Part shown: positions 41,439-50,958 of the stretch, piece by piece
How positions within the stretch are numbered: the first letter of the stretch is position 1
How the letters are laid out: each line of letters opens with the position of its first letter
Assembly (NCBI RefSeq): GCF_008124525.1
Contig: NZ_VNHJ01000004.1
Location: forward strand, 186,001-250,000
Direction: 5' to 3'
Source: Oceanicella actignis
GTDB lineage: Bacteria > Pseudomonadota > Alphaproteobacteria > Rhodobacterales > Rhodobacteraceae
DNA length: 64,000 bases
Program-made: the position numbers and the translations under genes
The notes under the pieces: generated by a model
What the model saw: the letters and a program-made list of their open reading frames with translations, nothing else
Database searches by the model: none
Told to the model about the DNA's origin: nothing

Positions 41439-43456
41439 GCGGCCCGACCGAGGATCCCGACGCGTTCGAGCGCGCGCAGCGCTGGTTCGCCGGCGCCTTC
41501 GACCCGCGCGGACGCGCCGATCTGCTCGAGGCGGCGATGCGCGCCATGCGCGCCGCCCCGCCCGTCGCCGACGCCCCGGGCCTGCGCTGGCGCGAAGCCG
41601 CGCCCAGCCCCTTCCTGCGCGTGGCCGCGGCGGCGGCCGGGGCCGATCCCGCGCCGATGATGACCGCCGCCCCCGCGCCCGATGGCGGGCCCGCCCTGTT
41701 CGCCGCCGGCGACGCGACGCTGTTCGCCCCGGAGTTCGCCCCGGAGTTCGACCAGACGTTCGACCAGGCGTTCGACCCTGATTTCGCCCCGGGGTTCGGC
41801 CAGACGCTCGTCCCGGGTTTCCGCCCGACCGATCCGGCGCGCGACGCGGCCGCCGCGCCTCGGGCCGCGCGCGACCTGCGGCGCCTGGCGGCGCTGGCCG
41901 CCGCCGGCCGGCTGGACGAGGCCGAGGGCGTGTTCGCCGCGCTCATGCACGATCCCCGGCGCCCGGCGCTGACGCTGCTGCGCGATCGCTGGGGCCACGG
42001 GCCGCTCTGGATCGCGCGGCTGGCGGGGGGCGCGACGCTGTTCGCCAGCTCGCCCCACATGCTGCTGGCGGCGCCGGGGGTCTCGCGCACGCCCGATTTC
42101 GCCGCCTGCGCGCTGTTCCTGGCCGCGCGCCAGCCGGGGCCCGAGCACGCCTACTTCGCCGACATCGCCCAGGCGCCGCCGGGCGCGGCGCTGCGCCTTG
42201 GGCCCGAGGGCGAATCGCGCCGCGCCGTCGCCCCGCTGGGCCCCGATCCGGCGCTTGCCGGGCGCTCGGCGGACGAGATCGCGCAGGCCGTGGCCGAGCG
42301 CGCGCGCACGGCCACGCTGGCGCGCGCGCCCGGATCGGGACCGGCGGCGATGATGCTGTCGGGCGGGCTCGATTCGGCGCTGATCGCGGCGCATCTGGCC
42401 GCGCGCGGCCCGGTGGAGGCGTTCGCCTCGGTTCTGGGCCCCGGCGCGGACCCCGCCCTGACCGACGAGCGCGCCCATCAACGCGCGCTGGCGCAAGCCC
42501 TGCCCGGGCTGCGCCTGCACGAGACGCCGGCGGGCGATCTGGACCTGCTGGCGCCCTCGGCGCATTGGTGGCGGCAGGCGGCCTCGCCGAACCCGGACGT
42601 GATGCACGCGACGCAGCTGCTGCTGGCGCAGGCGGCCGCGGATCTGGGCGCGGATGCGCTGTTCAGCGGCTTCGGCGGCGATTTCGCGCTGTCCTCGCAT
42701 GGCGAGCCGGCCTTGTTCGAGTTCCTGGTCACCGGCCGCTGGCGCGCCCTGGCGCCCGAGCTGGCGCGCCGGCGCGCGGCGGGCGGACGCTGGCGCAACA
42801 TCCTGCTGGGCGGCTTCGTCAAGCCGCTGCCGATTTACGAGGCCTGGCGGCGCCTGCGCCCGGACGCCGCCGCGCGCGAGCTGCCGGCCATCCTGCGCAC
42901 GGATCCGGCCATAGCCGCGCGCCTGGCGCAGACCGGGTGCAGCGCGCATCTGCGCTATCATCGCACCGTCGCCGCCGAAGAGGCCGCGGCGCTGGCCGCC
43001 CTGCCGGCCTGGACGGGGCAGGCGCATGACCTGCCGGGCGGTCGGCGCATCGCGCAGCGCCTGCCGCTTCTGGACGCGCGACTGCTGCGCGCCGTGCTGG
43101 CCGCGCCCGTCTCGCTCAAGCTGGGGCGCGGGCCGGACGGCCGATGGCGCAACCGCGCGCTCATCCGCGCGCTGCTGCGCCCCCTGGTTCCGCCCGCCAT
43201 CGCCGAGCGCGAGGACAAGGACCTGTTCCAGCCCGATTTCGGGCGCCTGATGCGCGCCGCCCTGCCCCGCATCCGCGCCGACGCGCCCGAACTGGCGCGC
43301 AGCGAGATCTGGCGCGCGCTGATCGACGCCGAGCGCTGGCGCGCCGCGCTGGACGAGGCCGGGCGCGCGCCCGATGCGGCGCTGCTGTCGCTGGCGCATC
43401 CCATCCTGCTGCCCTGGCAGCTGGGCGACTTCCTGCGCCGCGCGGGCGCGCCCTGA
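41435..43456 (+). CDS. Lasso peptide cyclase C (asparagine-synthetase-like)
   Basis: ATP-dependent enzyme that activates the ring Asp or Glu by adenylation and closes the macrolactam. The 673 residues have an N-terminal glutaminase-like region without the catalytic Cys2 (starts MSG); LLRDRWGHGPLWIARL is the remnant of the D-R-x-G-x-x-P-L motif. The synthetase half has the PP-loop MMLSGGLDSALIAAHLA (about 307-323) and FSGFGGDFALSS. Residues 97-130 are an inserted Phe/Asp/Pro repeat (FAPEFAPEFDQTFDQAF) from a 12-bp DNA repeat. Loss of Cys2 separates it from true AsnB. ATGA overlap with B1. Confidence 0.92.
   Translation: MSGPTEDPDAFERAQRWFAGAFDPRGRADLLEAAMRAMRAAPPVADAPGLRWREAAPSPFLRVAAAAAGADPAPMMTAAPAPDGGPALFAAGDATLFAPEFAPEFDQTFDQAFDPDFAPGFGQTLVPGFRPTDPARDAAAAPRAARDLRRLAALAAAGRLDEAEGVFAALMHDPRRPALTLLRDRWGHGPLWIARLAGGATLFASSPHMLLAAPGVSRTPDFAACALFLAARQPGPEHAYFADIAQAPPGAALRLGPEGESRRAVAPLGPDPALAGRSADEIAQAVAERARTATLARAPGSGPAAMMLSGGLDSALIAAHLAARGPVEAFASVLGPGADPALTDERAHQRALAQALPGLRLHETPAGDLDLLAPSAHWWRQAASPNPDVMHATQLLLAQAAADLGADALFSGFGGDFALSSHGEPALFEFLVTGRWRALAPELARRRAAGGRWRNILLGGFVKPLPIYEAWRRLRPDAAARELPAILRTDPAIAARLAQTGCSAHLRYHRTVAAEEAAALAALPAWTGQAHDLPGGRRIAQRLPLLDARLLRAVLAAPVSLKLGRGPDGRWRNRALIRALLRPLVPPAIAEREDKDLFQPDFGRLMRAALPRIRADAPELARSEIWRALIDAERWRAALDEAGRAPDAALLSLAHPILLPWQLGDFLRRAGAP
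41723..41818. repeat. 12-bp coding tandem repeat (8 units) in the lasso cyclase
   Basis: TTCGCCCCGGAG at 41723-41734 and again at 41735-41746, then TTCGACCAGACG, TTCGACCAGGCG, TTCGACCCTGAT, TTCGCCCCGGGG, TTCGGCCAGACG and CTCGTCCCGGGT in exact 12-base steps. All are in frame. Confidence 0.85.
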
Positions 43457-43540
43457 CGCGGCGGCGCGCGCCCCGCCGCGCAGGATGACCAGGCCGCGCG
43501 CCCGCTTGGACGCGGGCTCGCCGCACGCCCGGCCGCGCGC

Positions 43541-44173
43541 CTACAGGCCGCGCCGCTGGCGCAGCGCGGCGGTGATGGTGCCGTCGTCCAGGTAGTCCAG
43601 CTCGCCCCCGACCGGGACGCCCTGCGCCAGCGAAGTGACGGCGCTCAGCCCCTCGAGCTGCGCGGCGATGTAATGCGCCGTGGTATGCCCGTCCATGGTC
43701 GCGGGCAGGGCCAGGATCACCTCGCGCACCGCGCCCTCGCGCACGCGCCGCGCGAGGTCCGGGATGCGCAGCTCGTCCGGCCCGATCCCGTCAAGCGCCG
43801 ACAGCACGCCGCCCAGGACGTGATAGCGGCCGGCATAGGCGCCCGAGCGCTCCATCGCCCACAGATCCGAGACGTCCTCGACCACGCAGATCAGCCCCGC
43901 GTCGCGGCGCGGATCGGCGCAGATGGCGCAGCGCTCGGCCGTGGCCAGCGCGCCGCACTCGGCGCAGGGGCGCACCGTGCGCGCGACCTCGGCCATGGTC
44001 TGCGCCAGCGGCGCCATGAGCGACTCGCGCCGCTTGAGCAGATGCAGCGCCGCGCGCCGCGCCGAGCGCGGGCCCAGCCCGGGCAGCCTGGCCAGCATCT
44101 CGATCAGCCGATCGACGCCCTCGCCCCCCAGGCCCGGCGCGCCGCCGGGGCGATTCCCAATCTCGTTGCTCAT
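43541..44173 (-). CDS. recR: Recombination mediator protein RecR
   Basis: Works with RecO/RecF to load RecA on gapped DNA. The 210 residues have the helix-hairpin-helix [24 protein letters not shown] and the zinc-finger [22 protein letters not shown]. The Toprim domain is [55 protein letters not shown] and [20 protein letters not shown] form the end. The start at 44173 follows GGGAGGTCGC. The exporter gene of the MsbA type lies 45 nt beyond its start on the same strand. Confidence 0.96.
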   Translation of the reverse strand: MSNEIGNRPGGAPGLGGEGVDRLIEMLARLPGLGPRSARRAALHLLKRRESLMAPLAQTMAEVARTVRPCAECGALATAERCAICADPRRDAGLICVVEDVSDLWAMERSGAYAGRYHVLGGVLSALDGIGPDELRIPDLARRVREGAVREVILALPATMDGHTTAHYIAAQLEGLSAVTSLAQGVPVGGELDYLDDGTITAALRQRRGL

Positions 44174-44218
44174 GCGACCTCCCCTGCGCCCGCGCCCGGC
44201 CCGTCGGGCGGCGCGGGG

Positions 44219-45991
44219 TCAATCCTCATTGAACTGGAGCCTGTGGAGCTCGGCGTAAAGCCCCCCGCGCGCGATCAGCTCTTCATGGCGGCCCTGCTCG
44301 ACCACGCGCCCGCGGTCCAGCGCCACGATCAGATCCGCGTCGCGCACCGTGGACAGGCGGTGGGCGATGACGAAGGTCGTGCGCCCCGCCGCCAGCCGGT
44401 CGAGCGCGGCGCGCACCAGCGCCTCGGATTCGGCGTCGAGCGCCGAGGTCGCCTCGTCCAGCAGCAGGATCGGCGCGTCGCGCAAGATGGCGCGGGCGAT
44501 GGTCAGGCGCTGGCGCTCGCCGCCCGAGAACCGCCCCCCGCGCGGGCCCGCCATGGTCTCGTAGCCCTCGGGCAGCGCCTCGATGAAGTCGGCGGCGTTG
44601 GCGGCGCGGGCGGCGGCGCGGATCTCGTCCATGCTCGCGCCCGGGCGGCCGAAGGCGATGTTGCGCGCCACGGTGTCGTCGAAGATGACCGGCTCCTGGC
44701 TGACCACGGCGATCTGGTCGCGCAGGCTGTCCAGCGTCACGTCGCGCACGTCGCGCCCGTCGATCAGCACGCGCCCCTCGGTGGCGTCGTAAAGGCGCGG
44801 GATGAGGTTGAAGATCGTGCTCTTGCCCGCGCCCGAGCGCCCCACCAGCGCCACGCGCGCGCCCGCCGGCACGGTCAGGTTCACCTCGCTGAGCGCGCGC
44901 GAGCCGTCCTCGTAGACGAAGCCGACATTCTCGAAGCGGATCTCGCCGCGCGCGCGCGGCAGGGGCTCGGCGCCGGGGCGGTCGGCGATGGTCGGGCGGG
45001 CGTCCAGCAGCTCGTAGATGCGCTCGGCCGCCGCCGCGCCCTGCAGCACCTGGGCATAGAGATTGCCGAAGGCGCGCAGCGGCTGCCCCGCGATGAGAAA
45101 GGCCGAGACGAAGGCCATGAAGTCGCCGATGGTGTTGCGCCCCTCGGCGATGCGCATGCCGATGACGTAGAACACCACCGCCAGCCCGATGCCGGCCAGC
45201 GCCTCGAGCGCGGGATCGATGCGCGCGCGCTGGTCGGCGGCCTTGACCTTGAGCTTGCGCAGCGTCTCGAAGCTTTCGCCCGCGCGGCGGGTCAGGTAGT
45301 CCTCGAGCCGGTAGGTCTTGGCCAGGCGGATGCCGCCCAGCCCCTCGTTGACGCGGGCGGTCATCTGCCCCGCCTCCTGCTGCGAGCGGCGCGCGATGCG
45401 CCGCAGCCGCCGCCCGATCGCGGCGATGGGCGCGGCGGCGATGGGCAGCGCCGCCAGGGCGTAGAGCGTCAGCTCCCAGTCGATCCAGAGCAGCGAGGCC
45501 AGCAGCCCGACCACCGTCAGCCCGTCGCGCACCAGCGAGGTGATCAGGCTTTCGAGCGCCGAGCGCACATAGGACACATCGACGGTGAAGCGGCTGGCCG
45601 TGGCGGCCGGCGCCTCGCGATCGAGGCGCGCAAGGTCGGCGCGCACCAGCGTCGCATACATGGCGCGCTGCATGTCGGCCTCGATCTCGGCCAGCACCGA
45701 GTTGGTCAGCATGCGATGCGCGTAAAGCGCCCCCGACTTGAGCAGCACCGCCGCCACCACCACCAGCGGGGCCATGGCGATGATCTCGCGCGAGCGGCGC
45801 TCGAACCCGTCGAGCGCCCACTGGATCACCACCGGATAGGTCGCCGTCGCGCCCGCCACCATGGCGATGAGCGCCAGGTTCAGCGCCAGCCGCCCGCGCC
45901 GCGGCGCCAGCCAGTCGCGCCACAGCCGGCGCAGGATGGGCCACACCCGCGCCTCGGCCCGCGCCTTGTCCTGCGTCTTTTCGCCCGCCAT
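44219..45991 (-). CDS. ABC exporter, MsbA/lipid A flippase type
   Basis: Full half-transporter of 590 residues: a six-helix membrane domain (ALNLALIAMVAGATATYPVV, LVVVAAVLLKSGALYAHRML, VGLLASLLWIDWELTLYALA and others) followed by the ATPase. Walker A is VALVGRSGAGKSTIFNLIPR, the Q-loop IAVVSQEPVIFDDTV, signature RFSGGERQRLTIARAILRD, Walker B ILLLDEATSALDAESEALV and H-loop FVIAHRLSTVRDAD. The domain order and loop sequences fit the MsbA family, which flips lipid A core; other lipid or drug cargo is possible. It lies upstream of recR in the same direction and could be co-transcribed with it. Confidence 0.9.
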   Translation of the reverse strand: MAGEKTQDKARAEARVWPILRRLWRDWLAPRRGRLALNLALIAMVAGATATYPVVIQWALDGFERRSREIIAMAPLVVVAAVLLKSGALYAHRMLTNSVLAEIEADMQRAMYATLVRADLARLDREAPAATASRFTVDVSYVRSALESLITSLVRDGLTVVGLLASLLWIDWELTLYALAALPIAAAPIAAIGRRLRRIARRSQQEAGQMTARVNEGLGGIRLAKTYRLEDYLTRRAGESFETLRKLKVKAADQRARIDPALEALAGIGLAVVFYVIGMRIAEGRNTIGDFMAFVSAFLIAGQPLRAFGNLYAQVLQGAAAAERIYELLDARPTIADRPGAEPLPRARGEIRFENVGFVYEDGSRALSEVNLTVPAGARVALVGRSGAGKSTIFNLIPRLYDATEGRVLIDGRDVRDVTLDSLRDQIAVVSQEPVIFDDTVARNIAFGRPGASMDEIRAAARAANAADFIEALPEGYETMAGPRGGRFSGGERQRLTIARAILRDAPILLLDEATSALDAESEALVRAALDRLAAGRTTFVIAHRLSTVRDADLIVALDRGRVVEQGRHEELIARGGLYAELHRLQFNED

Positions 45992-46172
45992 GCCTCGCTC
46001 CTGCGCCGATCGCGCCCGACCCTTGATGCCCCGGCCCGCGCCCGCGGCCCGTCCCGCCCTGCGGTCGGCGCCGCGCCCGCGCGCGGGGCCCGCGGGCCGT
46101 CGCCGCCGACCGCCGCGGCGCCCGGATGCGGCGCCCGCGCCGGGTCCTGCGGCCGGACGGGTTCCGCGCGCC

Positions 46173-46202
46173 TTGCCGCGGGCGCCGAAAATGGCCTAGC
46201 TG
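46173..46202 (+). promoter_or_regulatory. Candidate promoter of the class V aminotransferase gene
   Basis: TTGCCG (46173-46178), an 18-nt spacer and TAGCTG (46197-46202), 38 nt before the ATG. Confidence 0.4.
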
Positions 46203-46240
46203 GAGCGCGAACGCCAGACCCGCAATGCGAAAGGCCCGTC

Positions 46241-47434
46241 ATGTCCCTCCGTTTCGGCAGAGAATTCGTCGCCATTCCCGGCCCCTCGGTCATTCCCGAC
46301 CGCGTTCTGGCGGCCATGCACCGCCCCGCCCCGAACATCTACGAGGGCGAGATCATCGCCCTGACCGAAAGCGTGCTGGCCGATCTGGCCGAGCTGGCGC
46401 GCACGCGCCAGGCGCGCCCCGTGATCTATGTGGCCAACGGGCATGGCGCGTGGGAGGCGGCGATCGCCAACCTTTTCTCGCGCGGCGACCGGGCGCTGGT
46501 CCTCGACGCGGGCCGCTTCGCCGCCGGCTGGGGCGAGATGGCCGCGCGCATGGGCGTCGAGGTCGAGCTGATCGCCACGGACGGCCGGCGCGCGGTCGAC
46601 CCCCAGGCGCTCGAGGACCGGCTGCGCGCGGACAAGGAGCGGCGCATCAAGGCGGTGCTGACCGTGCAGGTGGACACCGCGTCCTCGGCGCTGAACGACG
46701 TCGCGGCGCTGCGCGCGGCGATCGACGCGGCGGGGCATCCGGCGCTGCTTTGCGTGGACTGCATCGCCTGCCTGGGCTCGATCCCCTTCGAGATGGACGC
46801 CTGGGGCGTGGACGTGATGGTGGGCGCCGGGCAGAAGGGGCTGATGACCCCGCCGGGGCTGGGATTCGTCTGGGTCGGCCCGCGCGCCTGGGCCGCGCAG
46901 GGCGATCTGGTCACCCAATACTGGGACTGGCGCGCGCGCGCCGAGCCCGAGCTCTTCTACCAACGCTTCTGCGGCACCTGCCCCACCCATCACCTGTTCG
47001 CCCTGCGCGAGGCGCTGACCATGCTCTTGCGCGAAGAGGGGCTCGAGGCCGCCTGGCGGCGCCATCGCGCGCTGGCCGAGGCGGTGCGCGCCTGCGTGGC
47101 GGGATGGGCCGAGGGCGGCGCGCTCGAGTTCAACGTGCTGGCGCCCGAGCAGCGCTCGGACGTGGTGACGACGATCCTCGCCCGCGGGGTGGACGCCGAG
47201 GCCATGCGCCTGCGCGCGCATCGCGAGCTGGGGCTGGTGCTGGGGGTGGGGCTGGGGCCCTTCGCCGGGCAGGCCTTCCGCATCGGCCATATGGGGCACC
47301 TGAACCCGCCCATGATCCTCGGGGCGCTGGGCGCGGCCGAGGCGGCGCTGATCGCCCAGGGCGCGCCGCTGCGCAGCGGCCTGGCGGCGGCGGCCGAGAC
47401 CATCGCGCGCCACATGGACAAGGACGGCCGCTGA
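46241..47434 (+). CDS. Class V aminotransferase, serine/alanine-glyoxylate type
   Basis: PLP enzyme of 397 residues that probably converts glyoxylate to glycine with serine or alanine as donor. It starts GREFVAIPGPSVIPDRVLAA, then VIYVANGHGAWEAAIANLFS and VLTVQVDTASSALNDVAALRAAI. The PLP segment is CIACLGSIPFEMDAWGVDVMVGAGQKGLMTPPGLGFVWV, with the Lys of GQKG forming the Schiff base. RIGHMGHLNPPMILGALG is the usual C-terminal Arg segment. The long cognate of serine-glyoxylate aminotransferase in one-carbon bacteria is similar in size; the donor cannot be told from the sequence. It appears to be alone. Confidence 0.91.
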   Translation: MSLRFGREFVAIPGPSVIPDRVLAAMHRPAPNIYEGEIIALTESVLADLAELARTRQARPVIYVANGHGAWEAAIANLFSRGDRALVLDAGRFAAGWGEMAARMGVEVELIATDGRRAVDPQALEDRLRADKERRIKAVLTVQVDTASSALNDVAALRAAIDAAGHPALLCVDCIACLGSIPFEMDAWGVDVMVGAGQKGLMTPPGLGFVWVGPRAWAAQGDLVTQYWDWRARAEPELFYQRFCGTCPTHHLFALREALTMLLREEGLEAAWRRHRALAEAVRACVAGWAEGGALEFNVLAPEQRSDVVTTILARGVDAEAMRLRAHRELGLVLGVGLGPFAGQAFRIGHMGHLNPPMILGALGAAEAALIAQGAPLRSGLAAAAETIARHMDKDGR

Positions 47435-47737
47435 CGCGCGGCCCAGCGCCGGGGCGTGACGAGGGCCGCCGGTCGTGCCGATGGGGGCCGTCGATGGGGG
47501 GCGGGGCGGGCCGCCAAGGCGGGCGCGGCTTCACGCAAGGGCCGACCCGGAGGCGGCCCGGCCTCGGGCGGCTGGGCGGCGGCGCGGCGCAGGGGCGCCG
47601 TTCCCGACCGGCCACGACCGACGCCGCCGGCCGCTTTCGTCATCCCCCGACGCCCCCGAACGCGCCCCGGCGCCGCTCCGCCGCCGGTCCCGCGCCGCGC
47701 CGGTCGAGGCGGGCCGGCGGCGCCGCGCGCGCCGCGT
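47435..47737. other. GC-rich gap between convergent genes
   Basis: This lies between the aminotransferase stop (plus) and the ileS stop (minus). No gene, T-tailed hairpin or repeat array was found. Open frames here are Arg/Pro/Ala-rich and unsupported. Confidence 0.4.
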
Positions 47738-50641
47738 TCAGCCCAGCGCCTTGTCGCAGCGCCCGCACACGCCCGGATGGGCGTGCCGGCCGACATCGGG
47801 CAGGATCTTCCAGCAGCGCAGGCACTTGTCGCCCTCGGCGCGGCGCGGCTCGACGGCGACGCCGGGGACGTCGGGCAGGCGGAAGGCGTCGGCCGGCCCC
47901 TCGCCGGGAACGAGCTCGATCCCGGAGGTGATGCAGACCTCGGCGAAATCGAGCGATTCCAGCAACGCCGCCAGGTCATTGTCGGCCACATGCACCCGCG
48001 GCGCCGCCTCGAGGCTGGCGCCGATGCGCTTCTCGCGCCGCTCGACCTCGAGCGCGCCGGTCACCGCGCGCCGCGCCGCGCGCACCCGCGCCCAGCGCGC
48101 GGCCAGGGCCTCGTCGCGCGGCAGGGGCGCGTCGGGGAAGTCGCGCAGATGCACCGAGTCGTCCTCGGAGGGGAAGCGCGCCAGCCAGACCTCTTCCATG
48201 GTGAAACACAGGATCGGCGCCAGCCACGTGACCAGCCGGTGGAACAGCAGGTCGAGCGTGGTGCGGCAGGCGCGCCGGCGCAGGCTGTCCGGCGCATCGC
48301 AATAGAGCGCGTCCTTGCGGATGTCGAAGTAGAAGGCCGACAGATCGACCGTGCAGAAGTGGAACAGCTTCTGGAACACGGTCGAGAAGGCGTAGGCCTC
48401 GTAGCCCGCGCGCACCTCCTCGTCCAGCTCGGCCAGACGGTGCAGCACGTAGCGCTCGAGCTCGGGCATCTCGGCGGGGTCCACGCGCTCGGCCTCGTCG
48501 AAGCCGTCGAGCGCGCCGAGCATGAAGCGCATGGTGTTGCGCAGGCGCCGGTAGCTGTCGGCGGCGTTCTTGAGGATCTCGGGCCCGATGCGCAGATCGG
48601 CCGAGTAGTCGGACTGCGCCACCCACAGCCGCAGGATGTCGGCGCCATACTGGTTGATCACGTCCTCGGGCGCCACGGTGTTGCCGAGCGACTTGGACAT
48701 CTTCATGCCCTTCTCGTCCAGCGTGAAGCCGTGGGTCAGCACCCCCTTGTAGGGCGCGCGCCCGACGGTGCCGCAGGCCTGCAGCAGCGAGGACTGGAAC
48801 CAGCCGCGATGCTGGTCGGTGCCCTCGAGGTAAAGATCCGCCGGCCAGACGCCGTCGGGGCGGTCGCGCAGCACGAAGGCGTGGGTCGAGCCCGAGTCGA
48901 ACCACACGTCGAGGATGTCCTCGACCTTTTCCCACTCGTCGGGGTTCACGCCCTCGACGCCGCCGAGGAAGCGCTCCTTGGCGTCGTCGCGGAACCAGGC
49001 GTCGGCGCCCTCGGCGCGGAAGGCGGCGGCGATGCGGGCGTTGACCTCGGGGTTGCGCAGCAGCTCGACCTCGCCCGAGGGCAGGCGGCGCATGAAGCAG
49101 GTCAGCGGCACGCCCCAGGCGCGCTGGCGCGACAGCACCCAGTCGGGGCGCGTCTCGATCATCGCGCGCAGGCGGTTGCGGCCCGTCTCGGGGCGGAAGC
49201 GCACCAGCCGGTCGATCGAGGCCAGGGCGCGCTGGCGGATGGTGTCGCCCAGCTCGCCCTTGCCGTCGTCCAGCGGGCGGTCGATGGCCACGAACCATTG
49301 CGGCGTGTTGCGGAAGATCAGCGGCGCCTTCGAGCGCCAGGAATGCGGGTAGGAGTGCGTCACCCGCCCGCGCGCCACCATCGCGCCCTGCGCGGCCAGC
49401 GCCTCGATCACGCGGCGGTTGGCGTCGCCCTCGCGCCCCTTCTGGTCGAAGATCACGGCGCCGCCGAACAGCGGCATGTCGGCGCGCAGCGTGCCGTCCT
49501 CTTCGACGTTGTGGGTCATGGGCAGGCCGTGGCGCAGGCCCAGAAGATAGTCGTCGGCGCCGTGGCTGGGCGCGGTATGCACGAAGCCCGTGCCGGCGTC
49601 GTCGGTGACGTGCTCGCCCGGCAGCATGGGCACGTCGTAGTCCCACTCGCCCGCCGCGCCGGGGGCGCCGCGCAGCGGATGCGCGCAGACCATCCCGGCC
49701 AGCTCGTCGGCCGCGACCGCGCGCAGCCGCGTCCAGGCGCCGGCGCGCGCGGCGCGCATGGTCTCTTCGGCCAGCGCGTCGGCCAGCAGCAGCAGATCGC
49801 CCGCCCTGACCCAGTTGTCCTGCGGCGCCTCGTCCACCCGGTAAAGCCCGTATTCCACCGACGGGTTGTAGGCCACCGCCCGGTTCGAGGGGATGGTCCA
49901 GGGCGTGGTGGTCCAGATCACCGCCGCCGCGCCCGCCGCGTCCTCGCGCGCGCCGCGCGCGACGGGAAAGCGCACCCAGACCGCGGGGCTGACATGGTCG
50001 TGATACTCGACCTCGGCCTCGGCCAGGGCGGTCTTCTCGACCACCGACCACATGACCGGCTTCGAGCCCTGGTAGAGCGCGCCGTTCATGACGAACTTCA
50101 TGAACTCCTCGGCGATGACCGCCTCGGCCTCGAAATCCATGGTCAGATAGGGGTCGTCCCACTTGCCGGCGACGCCGAGGCGCTTGAACTCCTCGCGCTG
50201 GATCTCGACCCATTGCATGGCGAACTTGCGGCACTCGGCGCGGAACTCGTTGACCGGCGCCTCGTCCTTGTTCATGCCCGCGGCGCGGTAGCGCTCTTCG
50301 ATCTTCCACTCGATGGGCAGGCCGTGGCAGTCCCAGCCGGGCACGTAGCGCGCGTCGCGGCCCATCATCTGCTGCGAGCGCACGACGAAATCCTTGAGCA
50401 CCTTGTTCAGCGCGTGCCCGATATGCAGATGGCCGTTGGCGTAGGGCGGGCCGTCATGCAGCACGAAGGGCTGGCGGCCCTTCTTCTCGCGCAGGCGGTC
50501 GTAGATGCGCAGCCGCTCCCAGCGGGCCAGCCATTCGGGCTCGCGCCTGGGCAGGCCGGCGCGCATGGGAAAGTCGGTGCGGGGCAGGAACAGGGTGGAC
50601 TTGTAGTCGGGCGCCGCGGGGCTTGCGTCGTCTGCGCACAT
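47738..50641 (-). CDS. ileS: Isoleucyl-tRNA synthetase
   Basis: Charges tRNA-Ile and edits misactivated valine. The 967 residues contain the class I HIGH motif as [16 protein letters not shown] near residues 65-80 and KMSKS as [18 protein letters not shown]. The editing domain is present ([20 protein letters not shown] and [19 protein letters not shown]). [14 protein letters not shown] and [18 protein letters not shown] are typical, and [23 protein letters not shown] forms the C-terminal zinc site. The eubacterial-type HIGH and zinc end suggest the standard rather than the mupirocin-resistant form. A promoter at 50812-50840 leaves a leader of about 160 nt that holds a hairpin. Confidence 0.97.
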   Translation of the reverse strand: MCADDASPAAPDYKSTLFLPRTDFPMRAGLPRREPEWLARWERLRIYDRLREKKGRQPFVLHDGPPYANGHLHIGHALNKVLKDFVVRSQQMMGRDARYVPGWDCHGLPIEWKIEERYRAAGMNKDEAPVNEFRAECRKFAMQWVEIQREEFKRLGVAGKWDDPYLTMDFEAEAVIAEEFMKFVMNGALYQGSKPVMWSVVEKTALAEAEVEYHDHVSPAVWVRFPVARGAREDAAGAAAVIWTTTPWTIPSNRAVAYNPSVEYGLYRVDEAPQDNWVRAGDLLLLADALAEETMRAARAGAWTRLRAVAADELAGMVCAHPLRGAPGAAGEWDYDVPMLPGEHVTDDAGTGFVHTAPSHGADDYLLGLRHGLPMTHNVEEDGTLRADMPLFGGAVIFDQKGREGDANRRVIEALAAQGAMVARGRVTHSYPHSWRSKAPLIFRNTPQWFVAIDRPLDDGKGELGDTIRQRALASIDRLVRFRPETGRNRLRAMIETRPDWVLSRQRAWGVPLTCFMRRLPSGEVELLRNPEVNARIAAAFRAEGADAWFRDDAKERFLGGVEGVNPDEWEKVEDILDVWFDSGSTHAFVLRDRPDGVWPADLYLEGTDQHRGWFQSSLLQACGTVGRAPYKGVLTHGFTLDEKGMKMSKSLGNTVAPEDVINQYGADILRLWVAQSDYSADLRIGPEILKNAADSYRRLRNTMRFMLGALDGFDEAERVDPAEMPELERYVLHRLAELDEEVRAGYEAYAFSTVFQKLFHFCTVDLSAFYFDIRKDALYCDAPDSLRRRACRTTLDLLFHRLVTWLAPILCFTMEEVWLARFPSEDDSVHLRDFPDAPLPRDEALAARWARVRAARRAVTGALEVERREKRIGASLEAAPRVHVADNDLAALLESLDFAEVCITSGIELVPGEGPADAFRLPDVPGVAVEPRRAEGDKCLRCWKILPDVGRHAHPGVCGRCDKALG

Positions 50642-50675
50642 CTTGATCGTCCGTCGTCATGAAGGGGGGCTGAGG

Positions 50676-50696
50676 CCTTGCCGTCTTCCGGCAAGG
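50676..50696 (-). promoter_or_regulatory. Hairpin in the ileS leader
   Basis: CCTTGCCG (50676-50683) pairs with CGGCAAGG (50689-50696) around the 5-nt loop TCTTC. It lies about 35 nt before the ileS start in the message. There is no T run and no T-box architecture, so its role is open. Confidence 0.4.
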
Positions 50697-50811
50697 GCGG
50701 CGCGCGTCTCGCATGCGCCTTGTCCCGGCTCTCCCGATCGATCAGGAGGCCGGGCGGATAATTCGGACGGCCAGGGCCGGATCGCGCGTGTGAAGCTGGC
50801 TCATGCGCGCG

Positions 50812-50840
50812 CTTATAGACCCGCGCGGGCGCGCTTGCAA
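50812..50840 (-). promoter_or_regulatory. Promoter of ileS
   Basis: On the minus strand TTGCAA (50835-50840), a 17-nt spacer and TATAAG (50812-50817), with the start point near 50805. It lies in the 317-base divergent gap between ileS and cysQ, where no clear plus-strand promoter was found. Confidence 0.6.
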
Positions 50841-50958
50841 AGCCCCGCCGCCGGCGCGCCCGCCTTTCGCGCGAAGGTTGCGCGCGCGCCGGCGGCGGCC
50901 ATGGACTTGCGCCGCGATCCGGGTAAAAAGGGCCGCGAAACGAAACGGAGCGCAGAGC

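Noticed and set aside
41435-43456. Ordinary asparagine synthetase AsnB
   Set aside because: Cys2 of the glutaminase domain is absent and the gene is coupled to a PqqD-like B1 gene in a cluster with B2 and a precursor.
43673-46240. Plus-strand open frame through recR and the MsbA-like exporter
   Set aside because: Antisense to two well-supported minus-strand genes; the real gene begins at 46241.
47456-50662. Plus-strand open frame of over 1000 codons
   Set aside because: Exactly antisense to ileS; no domain signal and no ribosome site.
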